The notes beneath the pieces were generated by a model. The model saw nothing but the letters and a program-made list of their open reading frames with translations. It was not told where the DNA came from and did no database searches. Made by a program: the position numbers and the translations under genes. Below, one piece after another: positions 1 to 9,999 of a stretch of DNA of 64,000 nt. This stretch comes from Diacronema lutheri. Its lineage: Eukaryota; Haptophyta; Pavlovophyceae; Pavlovales; Pavlovaceae. Where the stretch lies: the NCBI GenBank assembly GCA_019448385.1, contig JAGTXO010000079.1:1-64000 (forward strand). The letters run 5' to 3'. How positions within the stretch are numbered: position 1 is the first letter of the stretch; each line of letters begins with the position of its first letter.

Positions 1-112
1 TTTGAGCCAGGTGTCCCCAAGGTCTACTCTATCGATTGGCTTTGCCAGGTTTGCCGCGAGACGCTCCCTTCGCGTTCGCCCAGACTACTAACCCTAACCC
101 TAACCCTAACCG
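1..112 (+). repeat. Dispersed repeat R1, copy 1, with telomere-like tail
   Basis: A roughly 90-bp unit beginning TTTGAGCCAGGTGTC and ending GCCCAGACTACTAACC is followed directly by about four CCCTAA units (88-111). The same unit recurs at 148-240 and 3617-3753. It contains no open coding signal. The fusion of a dispersed repeat to telomere-type sequence is seen directly; its origin (subtelomeric repeat, or telomere repeats added at a break) is inference. Confidence 0.8.
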
Positions 113-147
113 TCGCGCAAGACCCACCAGGCCAAAGTCGCTCAAAA

Positions 148-240
148 TTTGAGCCAGGTGTCCCCAAGGTCTACTCTATCGATCGGCCTGGCCAGGTTTG
201 CCGCGAAACGCTCCCTTCGCGTTCGCCCAGACTACTAACC
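148..240 (+). repeat. Dispersed repeat R1, copy 2
   Basis: Near-identical to copy 1 (a handful of substitutions) and in the same orientation, but it stops after a single CTAACC and runs straight into the very GC-rich block at 241-640. It overlaps the 3' end of the presequence-like ORF on the minus strand, so it may have truncated that gene. Confidence 0.8.
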
Positions 241-572
241 GTGTCGGACGGCTGCGCGCGGCCGCCGGCCGCGGCCGCGCCGGCCGGCGGCTGCGCGGCT
301 GGCGGCGCGCCGGCAGGCGTCGCGGGCGGCGAGGCCGGCGCGCGCTCGGTCGCCGCCGCGGGGCTCGGCGCCGCCCCGCCCTGCCGGTCGGCGCCGCCGC
401 CGCCGGCGGCGCAGCTCGGCCGCGCGCGGCGCGCGGCCGACCGCGGCGCGATCGGCCGCGGCGGCGCGGCGGCACGCGGCGGCGCGGCGAAGCCGCAGCA
501 GGGCGACGCGGCGGTGGCGAAGCAGGCGAGCGCCAACAGCGCGCCGCGCCGCGCTCCAGCCCATGGCCGCAT
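171..572 (-). CDS. Possible orphan N-terminus with a secretory/plastid-type presequence
   Basis: A 133-codon ORF. Its first ~30 residues look like a signal peptide: a basic start, then a hydrophobic LLALACFA core, then CCGFAAPP, which resembles the ASAFAPP-type Phe motif of complex-plastid presequences. An Ala/Pro/Arg-rich stretch follows, and the last ~30 codons read into dispersed repeat R1. No functional domain is visible. It could be the first exon of a plastid-targeted protein whose remainder lies beyond the window or was displaced by the repeat, or it could be a chance ORF in GC-rich DNA. Low confidence. Confidence 0.2.
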   Translation of the reverse strand: MRPWAGARRGALLALACFATAASPCCGFAAPPRAAAPPRPIAPRSAARRARPSCAAGGGGADRQGGAAPSPAAATERAPASPPATPAGAPPAAQPPAGAAAAGGRAQPSDTVSSLGEREGSVSRQTWPGRSIE

Positions 573-938
573 GCCCGGCGGTCCGAACGCTGGGCGGGAG
601 CCCGAACGCGTCTCAACGATGGCGGCTGACGTCGGCGCGTGAAGCGCGAAGATGTGGCCGATGTTGTCAGCCAGCGCGTGTCAGCCAGTGCGTGTCAGCG
701 GAGGGAGATCAGGCCCCCTAGAGCCCAGCCGCTCGCGCGTGGCCGTGCCACGGTGCCCAGCGCGACTACCAGGACGCGCGCCACGCGCACGGCCTGCTCC
801 GCATCATCCTTTGGGCGTGCGGGCGCTCGGTTGCGAGATGGGACATGCCGGCCAGCTCCGCGCGCATGGCGCGCGAGACCTTCATGGGGACGATGTTGTG
901 CTCAGGGCGAGTGATTTCTGCGCTCAGGGAGGGGCAAT
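573..938. other. Intergenic, no gene recognised
   Basis: GC-rich sequence with a short direct repeat near 660-700 (GCGTGTCAGCC(A/G)). The several overlapping short ORFs look like compositional noise. I see nothing else in it. Confidence 0.5.
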
Positions 939-976
939 CCTGAGACCCCTCAGCTTTTTTAAACAGAGCCAATTAA
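939..976 (+). repeat. Partial copy of dispersed element R2 upstream of the first TIR-like/LRR gene
   Basis: The stretch AATCCTGAGACCCCTCAGC followed by a T-run and AAACAGAGC matches the left end of the R2 element at 30305 (one base missing) and the inverted copy at 42005-42035. It lies about 90 bp 5' of the start codon at 1065. The T-rich TTTTTTAAA inside it is one of the few AT-rich stretches here and could serve as a core-promoter element (inference). Confidence 0.6.
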
Positions 977-1064
977 TGCCTTGAAAGCGCGGGCTGCTCG
1001 TGCCGTTACTTACTGTTGCGCGTGCCGCTGCGCCAAGCCGGAGTACCTCCTGGGCTGCGCGACC

Positions 1065-3252
1065 ATGGGCGGGTGCTCTTCGACGGCGTTCGCAGCTGGC
1101 GGCGCGGACGCGATGCCGATGCGGCGCGCGGTCGAGGCGTGCGTGGGCGCGGATGGCGATCGGGCGCAGCTGCGCGCGTACATCCTCTCGCGCGCGCCGA
1201 CCGCGCTGGACGGCCTCCGCCGGCTGCGTGGGCCAGACCTCGCCTCCTCGGTCGCCGCGCTCGCCGACGGCTTCAAGCGCTGGCAGCCCGAGCCGCGCGC
1301 GGCGCCCGCGCCTCGGGCGGCGGGCGCCGCGCACGTGCGCATCGACGAGACGGCGCTCCGCGGCATCAGCCTGCCGCAGCTGCGCGCCTACGTCGCCGAC
1401 GCGGCCAAGCGGTGCAAAAAGGAGGCCTGGAAGTCGCGGTCGGGCGAGCCGCTCACGCCGGAGGCGCTGACGCTCTACGATCTCGCCACGCACGCGATTG
1501 GGCCGCTCGCCGCGGCGACGGGCCTCTCGGTCGTCGAGACGCTCGCCGACGGCCCGCAGCCGCCCGCGTGGTTTGTCTCGCACTGGTGGGGCGAGGATCT
1601 CCTCAGCTTCATCAAGTGCCTCGAGCAGCACTGCAAGGACCGCAAGCTCGACGAGGCCACCACCTACTACTGGGTACGGCGCGGCACGCGGCCGCGTGCG
1701 CGCCCTCTGCGGCCGCCACCCACGCGTGCCGCTCGCCGTCCGCCGGCCGCGCCGCGCGAACGCGGGCAGGTGTGCGCGTACGCGCTGCGTCAGAGCGCGC
1801 TCGACGACGAGCTGGACGGCGGCGTCGGCGTCTCGCCCTTCATGCGCGCCATCCAGCTCTGTGACGGCACGATCAGCGTGCTCGACGGAAAGGCGATCGC
1901 GATCTCGAGGTGCGGCGCGGGAGGGGATGCGCTGCGACGCGCGCTCGCGCGCGGGCTCGGAGCACGCGCGCGACGATCGTCCTGCCGCGCAGCAGGACGA
2001 TCAACTCGAGTTGATCGAATGGCCGCGCGGCGCGCCCCTTTGCGTCTCTTTCGTCGCTCGCAGGGCGTGGTGCGCGCTCGAGCTCTACGAGACGACCCTC
2101 GGCCGTGGGGCCGCCTACCTGCACGACATCTACACCGCGCACGAGTTTGACAACCGGCAGGGCGAGCACTTCTCCGCTGTCGGGCTGGTCGACGGCCTCG
2201 GCGCCGCGGATAATGGCAGCATGTACAACAAGTCGTACCGAGAGCGCTACTTCCCTCTCGGCACGCTCGGCGGCGCAAAGGCGTTCGCGCTCAGGGGCGC
2301 TGAGGCGAGTCGCGAGGAAGACCTCGCCGCCATCAGGCGGCAGGTGGGCGTCAACGAGCAGCGGCTCGACCGCACGGTGCGCGCGCGCTTTGGCTTGCAG
2401 CAGCTACCGGCGCTGATGCGCACTGACGCGCAGGGCACGGCCGAGCAGCTGCGCGCGCTGCTCGACGATCTGCGCGGCTCGCAGCTGCGCAAGCTGCGGG
2501 TGACGTTCGAGGTGCAAGTCGAGTTGAGTGCAGCTGCAATGGCGCAGCTGGGCGCCTCGCTCCCCGCTTCGCTCGAGGAGCTCGTCCTCTACCACGGAGG
2601 CGGAGGGCCTGCCATCGCGCAGCCGCTGTGCAAGCTGATCAAGGACGGCCGCCTCCCGCGCCTGCGCACGCTCCACCTCAAGTATGAATGCGAGGGCGCG
2701 GCCCCCGCCCTCGCGCTGCGAACCCCCGCTGCCAGCACCAGCCCGCCCGCTGGCCCGCTAGGCCGCCCCTCCCCTTGCGACCTCACCGCGCAACGCGCCT
2801 CTCCCCTCCCCCTCCCCAAAAAACCATTGCCCTGCCCCAGTCATCTCAAGCTGGGCGATGAGGCGGGCATCGCTCTGGCCAAGGTCATCAAGGGCAACCC
2901 TACGCTCACCGACGTCAACCTCAAGTAGGCGCTGCTCTGCTGCCTGAGTTGGGCGCAGAGGCTGCCCGCTGGCAGCGCCGCGCGCTGCGCAGCGCCATGC
3001 GATGCGCACGCCCCGCCTGCCCGTCCTGCGCTTTCGCGCTCGCCCGGCGTGGCCCCTTGCTGCTGCGCCCGCCCGGCCGCATGACCGTGCCCGCGCGCGC
3101 GCACCGGAAGCCAGAACAGCAGGTGTGACGAGTCTGCTCTCCCCTCCCCTCATGCCTCCGTCTCCAGGGAGAACGAGCTCGGCGACAAGGCAGCGGCAGC
3201 TCTGCGCAAGGCGTGGAAGCGCGACAGCCCGCTCAAAAACTTTTTCTTTTGA
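1065..3252 (+). CDS. TIR-like/leucine-rich-repeat protein (paralogue 1), N-myristoylation motif
   Basis: Five exons fit exactly: 1065-1673, 1770-1909, 2064-2681, 2841-2924, 3168-3252 (phases 0,2,2,2). The N-terminus MGGCSS has a myristoylatable Gly2 and a nearby Cys, suggesting membrane attachment. A helical region follows, then blocks that line up with a TIR fold: WFVSHWWGE (strand A), CLEQHCKD (helix A), YYWVCAYALRQ, SPFMRAIQLCDGTISVLD, and AWCALELYE. The last resembles the WCxxEL box that carries the catalytic Glu of TIR NADases. The C-terminus is ribonuclease-inhibitor-type LRR: one 84-nt exon encodes one 28-residue repeat (LGDEAGIALAK) and the last exon a shortened repeat. I recall similar HWWGE proteins as uncharacterised algal families. 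The TIR assignment is inference; the gene model and the paralogy to 26926-30090 are seen. Function unknown; an immune or signalling role is possible. Confidence 0.8.
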
Positions 3253-3399
3253 CGCGATGCGACACCTCAAGCAAGAGGCCGCGGGCGTACCTGGTCTCCA
3301 GCAGCCCTCGATATGTCGAGTGTGGCCAACAGCGGGCGTCATTCCAGGCCTTGGAATTATCCACGTCGCATCGCATCAAAGTTAAGCGACGATAAGTAC
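3253..3399. other. Spacer between the TIR-like/LRR gene and the LTR element
   Basis: About 150 bp, less GC-rich than its surroundings, with no ORF of note. It contains the presumed 3' UTR of the upstream gene. I see no target-site duplication matching the far end of the retroelement. Confidence 0.4.
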
Positions 3400-3560
3400 T
3401 GTTGGCAGTGCGTCTGTGTTGCATGTGTTGCATATGTGTGCGCGTCAGGCGCATGGCGGACGTCCGTCCGAGGACCCCGGCGATCCGGCGTCATCCAACG
3501 CTCGCCGGGGGTCCAGGGAGCCGGAGTGGCGCGTCGACAAGTTATTCGTGAAGTCTAGCA
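3400..3560 (+). repeat. Left LTR of the copia element
   Basis: Begins TG and ends CA. It shares its first ~30 bp and its last ~40 bp (GTCGACAAGTT...GAAGTCTAGCA) with the right LTR but is about 100 bp shorter. Confidence 0.75.
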
Positions 3561-3616
3561 TGACGTTAAGCCGCAGCGGCGACAACCTGATCATCAAGCA
3601 GTTCGGCGACCTTAAG

Positions 3617-3753
3617 AATTTGAGCCAGGTGTCATCAAGGTCTACTTTATCGATCGGCCTGGCCAGGTTTGCCGCGAAACTTTTCCTTCGCGTTCGCCCA
3701 GACTACTAACCCTAACGCTCCCTTCGCGTTCGCCCAGGCTACGAACCCTAACC
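3617..3753 (+). repeat. Dispersed repeat R1, copy 3, inside the copia element
   Basis: The same unit as at 1-112 and 148-240, followed by a second partial unit (TCGCGTTCGCCCAG repeated) and two CTAACC motifs. Its position between the left LTR and the integrase remnant shows insertion into, or recombination with, the retroelement. Confidence 0.8.
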
Positions 3754-4161
3754 GTGCGAGGCTGCGCCGCGCCGGCAGGTGCTCGTCCGGCAGATTGGCT
3801 GGTCCGAGTGTCGCGAGACTTCGGCGCGTGGCTCCATGCACCATGCCCATCGAATCGGCTCGGCAGGTCCGCGCACTTTCCGCCTCGATCACCCGCACGC
3901 GCATGGTCGGCGCGCGCGATGATCTTCCGTTCAGCGTGGAGGGCCGTCGCCTCGGCTTCCGCTACGGGATGATCCTGGTCGACGGCTACTCGCGTCGGTG
4001 GCAAGTGTACGCGCTGCGCACGCTGGCGGAGAGCGAGACCGCGCTCGCCCTGCAGTGGTACGCGCAGCTGTTGGGGACGGGGGCGATGCACATCTCTCCA
4101 CAAGATCCTCGGCTCGTCGTTCGCGCGACGCAGCATCCACACGGATGGCGGTACTTCGCTG

Positions 4162-7152
4162 ATGGCCGCATCTGTCGAGCGCGCGCTGGCGCAGCTCGGC
4201 TTCTCTTCGACGGTTACCTCCGAACCCGACTCGCCGAGTTCGAACGGGGTGGCGGAGCGCGCGATTCGTTCGCTCAAGGTCCGTCTGCGTGCGCTCATGA
4301 CGCGCGCGGGCGGCATACCCATGCACGACTGGCACTCTGCGGCGTGGCATGCGGTGGCATCGCGCAACAGGCTCGCTTCGCAACGTATCGCGCAGGCGGG
4401 TGAGCGCGCCGAGTGGCGGTCGCCAGAGGAGCTCTTCTTCGGCGTGCCGGCTACGTTCAAGCACCACGTGGCCTTCGGGGCCAGGTGCCGGGTGCTGCTG
4501 GTCGGGGCTCGCGCGCAGGCGCTGGGCACGCTCCGACAGCGCGCCGTGCTCGGGCGCGTCTACCTCTGGGGTGGGCACGGCCTGCAGGTCCGAGGCGTGT
4601 TTCGTGACGTCCTTGGCTATGTCGTCCGCTGCGACGACGGTACCCTTCTGTACTCACGCGATGTGTGGGTCGACGAGACGGACATCGTCGAGGGGGGGTT
4701 CTCATCGCTTGGCGCCGCACCGCAGCGGGCTGGCGTGGGGACGAGCGATGCTGCGCGCCGCACGCGCCAGCACGATTCGCTGCCGGAGGAGGCGCCCGAT
4801 AGGCGGCTGCCTGCCGACGAGGAGCGCGACTGGGCCGACACGCCCGACAGTGCGCGCGAGGATGAGGACGCCGACTTCGACGCTTCCGAGAGGCCATCGC
4901 ACGAGGAGCACGACAGGGCCGACACGCCCGACAGTGCGCGCGAGGATGAGGACGTCGACTTCGACGCTTCCGAGAGGCCATCGCACGAGGAGCACGACAG
5001 GGCTGACACGCCCGACAGTGCGAGCGAGGATGAGGACGTCGACTTCGACGCTTCCGAGAGGCCGTCGCTGAGCACCGGAGCTGCGCCGACGCGCAAGCTG
5101 CCCGAGAGTGCGGCTGCGCCGACGCGCGAGCTGCCGTGGTACGGGACTTCGCCGACGCGCGAGCTGCCGTGCGAGTCGCCTTCCGGCCTGATCGGCGCGG
5201 ACGACGACGAGGGCGTGACCTCACCTGATGGTCACGCGCAGGGCGCGGACGTGACCTCACCCCAACGTGGTCGCGCGCTGCCGCGCGACGAGGCGGGCGT
5301 TGCTCACCCCGTGCTCAGTCCGATTGCGAAGCCCCACGAGGACGTGTCGGGCGACGAGTCGGGCGCCAACTATGACGTGCTGGACGAGTCGCAGCAGCAG
5401 CTCGACCTGTCGCACGACGTGGACCGCCGTGATCGCACTTCTCGGTCCAACCCGCAGCTGTTCTCTCGTGTTCTGGCTGCGACCTGCCTCGCTGTCTGGA
5501 AGGCGCAGGACGTCGTCATCCCGAAGAACTACAAGCAGGCGATGCGCTCGCAGCAGGCGGAGCAGTGGCAAGCCGCCGTCCAGGAGCACCTCGCCGGGCA
5601 TGAGCAGCTCGGCACCTTTGAGGAGGTGCTCGTGCCGCTCGGCACGTGGGCGCTCCCGAGCCAGTGGGTCTTTGCCCTCAAGGCCGACCCGGACGGCAAG
5701 GTCGAGCGCTTCAAGGCGCGCTCGGTCCTGATGGGCAACTTCCAGAGGCCCGGTGTGGACTTCCAGGAGGTCTTCTCGCCGACGATTCGGCCCGAGCAAG
5801 TTCGTCTGCTCATCGCGCTCGGGGCCAAGATGCAGACGGGCAAGGCGCAGCGATTCAAGGACGCGACCATCGGCTCGTTCGCCGTCATCACCAAGGGCGA
5901 TGTCAAGGACGCGTACCTCAACTCGTCGCTCAACGAGGACGAGCGGCCGCTGCACAGTTTGCCCCAAGGCTACGTGACCAAGACGGTCGCGCCGTCCGGC
6001 TACAAGGTGGTCGGGCGGAGTCTCAAGGCGCACCCAGGCCTTCGGCAGTCGGGACGCGCGTGGCATCGGCTGCACCGATCGTCGCTGCTGGCGCTCGGCT
6101 TCGCCGAGGCGCCGTCTGCCCCGTGCATCTACGTCAAGGAGACGGCACCGGGCGAGTACCTCATCGCAGGAGGGTTCGTGGACGACCTCATCTTCCTCAA
6201 CCTGACGCGCTCGGCGCGCGCGATCGAGGAGCTGGCCGCGAGCCTGCGGCCGCACTACGAGATCAAGCTGTCGGCGAGGCTCGACAAGTTCCTCGGCGCC
6301 ATCTTTGAGACGTGGTCGGACGGCATTTACATGCACCTCGGACCGTACGTCACCGGGCTGCTCGAGCGCTTCGAGGCGACGACAGGACAACCGGCGCCGA
6401 CGCCGGAGGTCGAGGCGCGATCGCTCGTGTCGTCAGACGACGACGACGACGAGCTGCTCTCGACGGAGGACAAGCTCATGTACCAGTCCATCACGGGAGG
6501 GCTGATGTTCGCGATGGTGACGTGCCGACCCGATCTTGCGCACGCGGTGAACATGCTGGCGCGGCGGATGTCGAGGCCGAGGGCCGTCGACCTGCGCGCC
6601 GCACGTCGCGTGCTGCAGTACCTGCGCGGCACCGAGCAGCTCGGCTTGCTCTTCAAGTACGGAGAGCACGCCGAATGCGCGACGCTGCGCGCGTTCGCCG
6701 ACGCGGACTGGGCCAACGACCCCGTGCAGCGCAAGTCCACGACCGGCTACATCGTGTTTTTCAACGGTGCGCCGATCTCGTGGCACAGCGGCTTGCAGAG
6801 CACGATCTCGCTCAGCAGCTGCGAGGCGGAGTATGTCGCATTGAGCGAGTGCTGCCGAGAGGTCGACTACCTCCGGAGCATCATCGACTTCCTCCACCAG
6901 CCGTCGGAGTCGCCGACGGAGATCTTTGAAGACAACCAGGGGACGATCGATCTCGTCAACAACCCGGTGCACCACCGGCGCACGAAGCACGTCGAGGTCA
7001 AGTACCACTACGTGCGCGACGCGCAGGAGAAGGGTCGGATCGTTGTGAGCAAGGTGCACACCTCGCTCAACCACGCCGACATCATGACGAAGGCCACAGA
7101 CAACGCCACTTTCGCTCGCCACGTTGCGAGCTTCATGGTTGCCCGTCGCTGA
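4162..7152 (+). pseudogene. copia pol remnant: integrase C-part, reverse transcriptase, RNase H
   Basis: Visible parts in order: the end of the integrase core (SSNGVAERAIRSL); an acidic linker with three tandem 84-bp (28-residue) repeats at 4837-5088; a copia-type reverse transcriptase with the FVDDL box near 6176; and RNase H with ADADWAND, SSCEAEY, EDNQ and the terminal KYHYVRD/ADIMTK motifs. The parts are typical of Ty1/copia pol, in which RNase H ends the polyprotein just upstream of the polypurine tract. Part of a fossil element; not expected to be active. Confidence 0.88.
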
Positions 7153-7203
7153 GTGCGTTCTGCGCGCGCGCGCGCCGCACGCACGGTGCGCGTCGAGGGG
7201 GGG

Positions 7204-7462
7204 TGTTGGCATTGTGTCTGTGCTGCATGTGTGAGTGTGACAGCATGTCCGTGTGACACACACGACGGATCCCATTGGTGGCCAGCGATACGTTTCGCTC
7301 GCGCCTTTTGGGCGATTCGGTGTCTTAACGAAGACGGAAAGAAACGATGACCGCGCTCGGCCAGGCCGAGCACTAGGTGGCGCTCGACTCGCCTGTTCGC
7401 CCATCGGGGACAGGGAGTCGGAGTGAGCCACTGCGTCGACAAGTTGATCGGGAAGTCTAGCA
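7204..7462 (+). repeat. Right LTR of the copia element
   Basis: Begins TGTTGGCATTGTG immediately after the G-rich polypurine tract and ends GGAAGTCTAGCA. Longer than the left LTR. Confidence 0.75.
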
Positions 7463-7871
7463 TGCTCAATGTGGGCGACTTTGAGGAGCGCGTCCAGCGC
7501 GACCCGGAGCCGCACCGCATCAAGTGCCCCAAATGTCCGATGAGGTGGTCATCCAGCACGAGCGTGGAGTATATCGTCAGCTCGGTCGTCGGCGCGCTTG
7601 AGCCCGAGGACGGTACCGCCGCCTCACGGCTCGGCCGCCTCATCCGACCCCCTCAAGCACCTCCGAGCCTAGGCCCAGAGAGTGGTGCGCCACTGTCGTG
7701 CCTCACCGCTCTCGCGCGCGCGCCGCTGCGCCGCGGCGCGAAGCCCCGCCTCGACGATGACGGGCAGGAAGGGCGAAAAGCCGTCGTGCGCTGCATCGCG
7801 TACACTCCGCTGTGTACACTCGGTGCGCACCTGACCGCAGCTGAACCCGAGCGCGGCGCGCGCTGCCGCGC
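7463..7871. other. Intergenic between the retroelement and the sulfotransferase
   Basis: About 400 bp. A short open stretch (7463-7560) has a CPKCP motif, but I cannot tie it to a gene. The rest is presumably 3' flank of the minus-strand sulfotransferase. Nothing else seen. Confidence 0.4.
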
Positions 7872-9104
7872 TCAATTCTCGTCCTTGAGTGCCGCGGCGG
7901 CCTCGAGCTCGGCGCGTTGCGCCTCGAGCGCGTCGGCGAGCGGCGGCAGCCCCGCGCACCGCCAGTCGTCGTCGAGCAGGTCGTACCGGCCGGCCGCGTC
8001 GCCCGTCACCGAGATGGCGCGCACGCGCTCGTTGAGCTCCGCCGCGGCGCGCTCAAAGGCGGCGCGCGCGCGCGGCTCGGCGCGCATCGACTCGCAGTGC
8101 TGCGCGATGTACTTGCCGTTCGGGTCGGCGCGCACGCTCCGCGCTGCGGCCGCCGCCATCTCGGGTGCGGGCGGGAGGCTGAGGAAGGCCCACAGCGCCC
8201 CGATCGCCTCCTCCGCAGCGTGCGGCGACGCGGCAAGGTCCTCGAGGCGGAGGCGGCGGACAAACTGCAGGCGCGGCGCGTCCGCCTCGAGGTACTCGTG
8301 CACCGCCAGCCAGTTTGCAATCAGCACCGCCAGCCGCTCGTCGCGGCACGAGCCCTGCGCGCGGTGCGCGTACGCGTTTGCGAGCGGGTGGCGCGAGATG
8401 AAGATGAAGCGCGCCACGGACTGCACGCCGCCAAACGTGGGCGGGACGGGCGCCCAGCCGGGGTTGCCGACATTGAGCAGCGCCTGCAGATAGCGCGAGA
8501 GCACCGCGTTGGGTGGCGACTTCTCGAGCAGCACCGGCTTGTCCGAAAGCTCCCAGAAGCGGCCAAACTCGTTCAGCAGCTGCGCCTGCTTGGGCGCGCC
8601 GACCGACGGGTGCTCCTCGGTCCAGTGCACGTCAGCCTCTGGGCCGAGGGCGTAGCGGCCAAGGCCGGTCGGCCGCCAGGCCGAGCCCCCCTTGCCCCCC
8701 TCGCGCCCGCGGTTGAACTCGTGCCCGATACCAAAGCGCGGGTAGACGCTCTGCACAAACATCCCCTCCGAGTGGTCCGAGCCGGTCTCGCGCGTCGAGC
8801 CGAACGCCGAGATGGCCGGGTGGCGCGCGAGCATCTCCCACAGCACCGATGTGCCACCGCGGTGCGGCCCGCCGATGAAAACGACCGTCCGATTGCGCAG
8901 CATCGCCTGCCACTCCTCGGGCGTGTGCGTGAGCCGCGTGAACGAGTCGGGCACGAAAAAATGGTGCCCGTAGATGGCGTAGCAGACAAGCGACGGGACG
9001 AGCATCAACGCGAGCATGAGGCCGATGATCGCCTGCTCCCAGCGCGTCGCTGCTGGCTTCGCGGGCACCGGCGCCGCTGCTGGCTGCGCCGTCGTCGTCG
9101 TCAT
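7872..9104 (-). CDS. Membrane-anchored sulfotransferase-like protein
   Basis: Single-exon, 410 residues. A short Ala/Pro-rich N-terminus is followed by one membrane segment (about residues 25-45), giving a type II Golgi-like topology. PAPS-binding hallmarks of the sulfotransferase family are present: GGPHRGGTSVL near residue 80 (5'-phosphosulfate loop) and FIFISRHPLANAYA near 235 (3'-phosphate site). EKSPPN near 195 fits the same family. The substrate is unknown; surface glycans or tyrosines are typical for this topology. The ATG at 9104 precedes the hydrophobic segment and lies 111 bp from the divergently oriented SAP30-like gene. Stop at 7872-7874. Confidence 0.82.
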   Translation of the reverse strand: MTTTTAQPAAAPVPAKPAATRWEQAIIGLMLALMLVPSLVCYAIYGHHFFVPDSFTRLTHTPEEWQAMLRNRTVVFIGGPHRGGTSVLWEMLARHPAISAFGSTRETGSDHSEGMFVQSVYPRFGIGHEFNRGREGGKGGSAWRPTGLGRYALGPEADVHWTEEHPSVGAPKQAQLLNEFGRFWELSDKPVLLEKSPPNAVLSRYLQALLNVGNPGWAPVPPTFGGVQSVARFIFISRHPLANAYAHRAQGSCRDERLAVLIANWLAVHEYLEADAPRLQFVRRLRLEDLAASPHAAEEAIGALWAFLSLPPAPEMAAAAARSVRADPNGKYIAQHCESMRAEPRARAAFERAAAELNERVRAISVTGDAAGRYDLLDDDWRCAGLPPLADALEAQRAELEAAAALKDEN

Positions 9105-9215
9105 GCTCCGAGCGAGAACGTGAAGAAGGCTCCCTCCTTCCCTTCACTTTCCTTCATTCCTTGGCCACTTTTCCAAATTCGGCGGCACGGCTGGCGCGAG
9201 AGGGCGCGCGCGGTC
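9105..9215. promoter_or_regulatory. Shared divergent promoter region
   Basis: 111 bp between the start codons of the sulfotransferase (-) and the SAP30-like gene (+). It is noticeably less GC-rich, with CTTTCCTTCATTCC-type pyrimidine motifs. A bidirectional promoter is inferred from spacing alone; no TATA box is obvious. Confidence 0.5.
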
Positions 9216-9830
9216 ATGGAGAACGGCAAGGTGCCGAGGCGGACGCAGGCGCGCAAGCCGCGGCAGGTGCGGCCGACGCCGCGCGCGGGCGGCGGCGGGT
9301 CTGACGCTGGCGAGGACGGCAAGGACTACTCGCGCGCGCGCCGCCCCGACGGCAAGAAGAAGCGCCAGCGCGCTGGCGAGGACGACGACGAGCCGCGCGC
9401 ATACGGCGCGAGCCGATTTGGCGTCCAGTCTGTGCCCAACCGCGCGGACCGCGAGCCGGTGGTGCGCGCCGCCGCGCGCCCGCCCGCCGTCGTTGGATGG
9501 CGCTCGCGCCGCTTCACACGCGCGCCGTCGCCCACGCGCGCCGCGGCCGCCGCGCCCCTCTCGCTCTCTCTCTCTCTCTCCTTCTCTCTCCTTCTCTCTC
9601 TCTCTCTCGCGCGCGCGCGCCAGCTCGTCGACTTCCAAAAGCTCGACATGGGCACGCTCAAGCGGTACAAGAAGGTGTACCGGCTCAAGACGCGGCAAAA
9701 TGTGACCAAGGCCGACCTCGCCTTGGCCTGCGCGCGCGACTTCGCCTCGCGCGTCGTCGACGAAGCCGAGACGATTAACAACTTCCTGTACCACGTGCAG
9801 GAGCAGCGTGACCAGCAGGCCGCGAAGTGA
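9216..9830 (+). CDS. SAP30-like Sin3-binding protein
   Basis: Two exons: 9216-about 9461 (donor GTGCGC) and 9624-9830, phase 0. The intron carries a long (CT)n tract directly before CGCGCGCCAG, a polypyrimidine tract. Exon 1 encodes a basic, disordered region with KKKRQR (nuclear localisation). Exon 2 encodes VDFQKLDMGTLKRYKK, then RDFASRVVDEAETINNFLYHV, the pattern of the SAP30 C-terminal domain that binds Sin3 PAH3 in histone-deacetylase complexes. The protein is short (about 150 residues), like SAP30L. The donor could also be read three bases earlier (GTGGTG at 9459), changing one residue. Confidence 0.72.
   Translation: MENGKVPRRTQARKPRQVRPTPRAGGGGSDAGEDGKDYSRARRPDGKKKRQRAGEDDDEPRAYGASRFGVQSVPNRADREPVVRAAARPPAVVGWRSRRFTRAPSPTRAAAAAPLSLSLSLSFSLLLSLSLARARQLVDFQKLDMGTLKRYKKVYRLKTRQNVTKADLALACARDFASRVVDEAETINNFLYHVQEQRDQQAAK
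9560..9623 (+). repeat. (CT)n / (GC)n tract at the 3' end of the SAP30-like intron
   Basis: CTCTCT repeats followed by GCGCGC and the acceptor CCAG. It acts as the polypyrimidine tract of the intron by position. Confidence 0.7.
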
Positions 9831-9999
9831 CGCGCGGCGATGGCCGTCAGACTCTGAGACGCACGGCCCATGTGCCATGCTGCGCCAAGGCTTGAGTGCC
9901 AGGCAGGGCCACTGAATGAGGGCGGAGGTGACGGCGTGACGGCGATGGGTACCGCAACCTCGCCTCGCGCTCCCATCCCCGACGCGCGGCGCGGCGCGA

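Larger units (their letters stand above)
3400..7462 (+). mobile_element. Ty1/copia LTR retrotransposon (fossil)
   Basis: Two related terminal repeats bound the element: 3400-3560 and 7204-7462, both starting TGTTGGCA and ending TCTAGCA. A polypurine run (GAGGGGGGG) directly precedes the right repeat. The interior carries the end of an integrase core, then reverse transcriptase and RNase H in copia order. Gag and protease are not recognisable, and dispersed repeat R1 (3617-3753) lies inside the left part. The element is broken, with at least two major lesions (lost left part, unequal LTRs). The unequal LTRs suggest that it is not recent. Confidence 0.9.

Noticed and set aside
8632-9147. Antisense ORFs over the sulfotransferase
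   Set aside because: Shadow frames of a high-GC gene with strong third-position bias.
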